IMG/VR virus record: IMGVR_UViG_3300032288_000059
Location: 1-37,091 of that record
DNA length: 37,091 nucleotides
Strand: one strand, 5' to 3'
Origin: a virus
In this document: positions 36,025 to 37,091 of the stretch, piece after piece
Layout of the letters: the number at the start of each line of letters is the position of its first letter
Position numbering within the stretch: position 1 is the first letter of the stretch
The notes under the pieces: model-generated
Told to the model about the DNA's origin: nothing
What the model saw: the letters and a program-made list of their open reading frames with translations, nothing else
Databases searched by the model: none
Made by a program: the position numbers and the translations under genes

Positions 36025-36258
36025 TCACTCATGCATACGGCGCAAGATGTCGTACTTTAATATTTCCAACTGGGCAATTACCTCAGTTACGTTGTCTATC
36101 TTGGTGGAGTAGCGCATGTATTTGTCATCTGCCTTAAGCATGATAAGAACATCAGTCGCACCCCCCTCCTCGACACGTGCCATCGCTGATTCCAACATGG
36201 CAACAACTTCCTGCTTGCGGGTATTTCCTACTATTTCAGTCAAGTTTGTGATGCTCAT
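36025..36258 (-). CDS. Small protein of unknown function after DNA polymerase
   Basis: This 77-residue protein starts MSITNLTEIVGNTRKQEVVA, has a central strand pair (ATDVLIMLKADDKYMRYSTK) and a C-terminal helix (VTEVIAQLEILKYDILRRM). The ATG has a TGGAGAT ribosome site and overlaps the polymerase stop (TAATG), so translation is likely coupled to the polymerase. No family is recognised. The compact helix-strand-strand-helix form would fit a small accessory or regulatory factor; nothing more can be read. Confidence 0.55.
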   Translation of the reverse strand: MSITNLTEIVGNTRKQEVVAMLESAMARVEEGGATDVLIMLKADDKYMRYSTKIDNVTEVIAQLEILKYDILRRMHE

Positions 36259-37091
36259 TATGTATCTCCATAGTTAGTTGCGTAGCCTGCTTCGCAAGCC
36301 ACAGGTAAATCGGTACACCAGCTAGGTGCAGTGGACATAATCCTGACAAGATGTTGCTCTGCCTCTGACGCCCTGTCCTCCGGGGCCGTGATGATAATCT
36401 CATCATGTACTTGGAAAGCCACGTGGTAGTGTTGCCCAATGGCAGTCATCTGTTCTGATACAACAATCCTAGCCATCGCTTGAATGAGGTTCTCTGTGAC
36501 CTTACCCCCATAGATTTTTGTCCATGAGATTTCGTCTACCTGTCCAGTCATGACTCGTTCTTTGATTGCCTTACGATATGTTCGTGCATCACTGATGTAT
36601 TCATAGTTCGTTCCGTTGGCACGGAGTGCGGGATAGCGGATGTACAAGCTGTTGGGTAGCCTAATGCCTTGCTCGTCATACTCCAACATCTTTGCAATAG
36701 AGCCTGTCTGTCTTGCTACGATGCCACCCAGTGCGCTTCCACACTTCTGCCATAGAGAAACAATCTTGTGATTCTTCTGTCTATATAGACGCACAATCCT
36801 GTCAGCTTGGTCTAGGCTAATCTTCACACTAATATCACCTTGCCCAATCTCTAGGGTACGTCTGAACTTCTCAGCCCCCATGCCATAGCCAAGTCCCAAG
36901 ATACAAGTCTTACCAACAAATCGTTCTACCTTGTCAGCCTTGGTGATGGCTCGCCCATAAACTTCTGATGCGAACTCACTATATACATCACGACCTTGTG
37001 CGAACGCACTAACTAAATCGTGTTGCTCTGCTACCCACGCTACCATGCGGGCCTCAATCTGTGATGAATCACATGCCACAAGAACTTGTCC
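36258..37091 (-). CDS. DNA polymerase, family A, C-terminal half (partial, Leu762 type)
   Basis: The frame runs to the right edge, so only the last 277 residues are present; the GTG-coded Val at 37079 is internal, not a start. Motif A is GQVLVACDSSQIEARMVAWV, the O-helix motif B is R-x3-K-x7-YG (RFVGKTCILGLGYG), and motif C is FQVHDEIIIT with the catalytic Asp. The residue four after the motif B Lys, equivalent to E. coli Pol I Phe762, is Leu (codon 36897-36899). Leu at this site has been linked in phage surveys to slower or temperate replication strategies. The protein copies the phage genome with the helicase-primase encoded downstream. It is the promoter-proximal gene in view of the minus-strand operon. 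Confidence 0.93.
   Translation of the reverse strand, partial: GQVLVACDSSQIEARMVAWVAEQHDLVSAFAQGRDVYSEFASEVYGRAITKADKVERFVGKTCILGLGYGMGAEKFRRTLEIGQGDISVKISLDQADRIVRLYRQKNHKIVSLWQKCGSALGGIVARQTGSIAKMLEYDEQGIRLPNSLYIRYPALRANGTNYEYISDARTYRKAIKERVMTGQVDEISWTKIYGGKVTENLIQAMARIVVSEQMTAIGQHYHVAFQVHDEIIITAPEDRASEAEQHLVRIMSTAPSWCTDLPVACEAGYATNYGDT

Overview
This window is one continuous stretch of a tailed double-stranded DNA phage (or prophage-like viral contig) with podovirus-like, T7-style virion logic. The reasons are a major capsid gene followed by small adaptor/connector genes, a nozzle-like tail protein, a lysis cassette, and a run of Ala/Gly-rich ejection-type proteins ending in a single 2834-residue protein. 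These are followed by an oppositely oriented replication block with a family A DNA polymerase. Genes are packed almost end to end, many sharing ATGA or TAATG junctions. There is no tRNA, rRNA, CRISPR array, insertion sequence or integrase, and no gap over 300 bases. The host cannot be named from the sequence. Gene content and several small-protein families recall aquatic (marine or freshwater) bacteriophages, but that is an impression from family memory. Portal, terminase and the start of the DNA polymerase gene lie outside the window.

Plus strand, 1-28591 (virion and lysis). A partial, probable scaffold tail (3-197) precedes the major capsid protein (214-1119) and a probable decoration-type protein (1168-1641) bracketed by two GC-rich hairpins. 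Next come a group of tiny, mostly lysine-rich proteins (1691-2669), adaptor/connector-like proteins (2921-4221), and a BppU-like beta domain protein (4229-4564). A 496-residue repetitive fibre-like protein follows, then a set of adhesin-like genes built from two duplicated modules (6516-9857). The lysis/membrane cluster (9854-11795) ends with a three-helix holin-like protein and an M15 peptidase endolysin. Then come an 872-residue tail nozzle/hub-like protein, small structural proteins, a T7 gp13-like acetyltransferase-fold candidate and a hydrophobic internal protein. The block closes with a 733-residue ejection protein carrying a lysozyme-like domain and the giant 2834-residue protein, which contains MORN repeats, an HExxGH motif and a PLxRFG-like motif.

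Minus strand, 28588-37091 (DNA metabolism, read right to left). A partial family A DNA polymerase with Leu at the Pol I 762 position runs in from the right edge. It is followed by a small unknown protein, an Fe-S-type PD-(D/E)XK nuclease, a VRR-NUC nuclease, a SNF2-type helicase, a coiled-coil protein, a small unknown, a zinc-knuckle protein with an acidic tail (single-strand-binding candidate), a small HTH protein, and a large AEP primase-DUF927-type helicase. This looks like a complete replication/recombination operon transcribed from a promoter beyond position 37091. It collides tail-to-tail with the virion operon at 28588-28591, where the two stop codons overlap.

The most unusual items are the giant multi-domain ejection protein, the fused-versus-split duplication of glycine-rich adhesin modules, the Leu762 polymerase, the zinc/acidic-tail putative single-strand-binding protein, and a patch of foreign-looking codon usage inside the endolysin gene. 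All protein functions are read from motifs and recalled families; no database search was run.
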